Positions 35,180 to 35,249 of a stretch of 35,249 nt of DNA are shown piece by piece; the first letter of the stretch is position 1, and every line of letters starts with the position of its first letter. The translations under genes and the position numbers were made by a program. The DNA comes from a virus. The stretch is taken from positions 1 through 35,249 of IMG/VR virus record IMGVR_UViG_3300022187_000103; one strand, given 5' to 3'. The notes beneath the pieces are model-generated. The model had not been told where the DNA came from. It saw nothing but the letters and a program-made list of their open reading frames with translations, and did no database searches.

Positions 35180-35249
35180 TTTTCCACCATGTGTTTCGGG
35201 TCGGGGTCGCCCATCTTAAATCCAAACGGAACGTGACCCCCACCTACCC

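Noticed and set aside
35189-35236. 15-codon frame after the terminase gene
   Set aside because: It is too short to support, has no ribosome site, and the window ends just after it.

Overview
The window is part of a tailed-phage genome, most likely a short-tailed (podovirus-like) phage of a marine bacterium. An alphaproteobacterial host is my best guess, because the lysis holin looks like the three-helix gene-transfer-agent type and the internal virion proteins resemble those I know from marine podovirus contigs. No integrase, tRNA, DNA polymerase or RNA polymerase gene is visible. The small terminase gene sits at the right edge and the end of a glycine-rich tail protein at the left edge. The large terminase, portal and capsid genes therefore probably lie outside, beyond the right edge and before the left one.

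Layout. (1) Positions 1-18986, + strand: late genes. In order they are a glycine-rich tail protein end, a stabilisation/hub-like tail protein, small structural proteins, a holin candidate, an EF-hand-loop protein, a 3TM holin, an M15-type endolysin, and an injection-protein cassette (480, 139, 498 and 699 residues) ending in a 2979-residue polyvalent protein. (2) Positions 18990-23410, - strand: a recombination/nuclease block with a PD-(D/E)XK-like protein, an AlpA-like HTH protein, an HNH protein, a ParB-like protein, an SSB-like protein, a Sak3/DUF1071 annealing protein and a RecB/Cas4-type exonuclease. (3) Positions 23483-25950, + strand: RusA resolvase, a repeat/AT-rich origin-like patch, a primase-helicase and a 46-residue protein, closed by a strong terminator. 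(4) Positions 26162-33999, - strand: an early-type operon of about 20 tightly packed genes, mostly small. Its recognisable core is a MoxR-type AAA+ ATPase, a Zn-ribbon protein and a VWA/metallopeptidase protein. (5) Positions 34000-34638: a structured non-coding control region with divergent promoter candidates, followed by the small terminase gene.

How it works together. The annealing protein, exonuclease, SSB-like protein, RusA and primase-helicase form a replication/recombination set. The left-arm proteins build the tail and the material injected with the DNA, and the holin and endolysin release the phage. The most unusual signal is a dispersed 12-bp palindrome, GTTCAATTGAAC or GTTCAATTGCAC, often followed by TTTT. 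It occurs twelve times with at most one mismatch, in gene junctions and inside genes, roughly every 2-3.6 kb. At several junctions it lies 15-17 bp before a start codon. It looks like a phage-wide binding site.

All calls come from reading the sequence and recalling family features; no database search was run.
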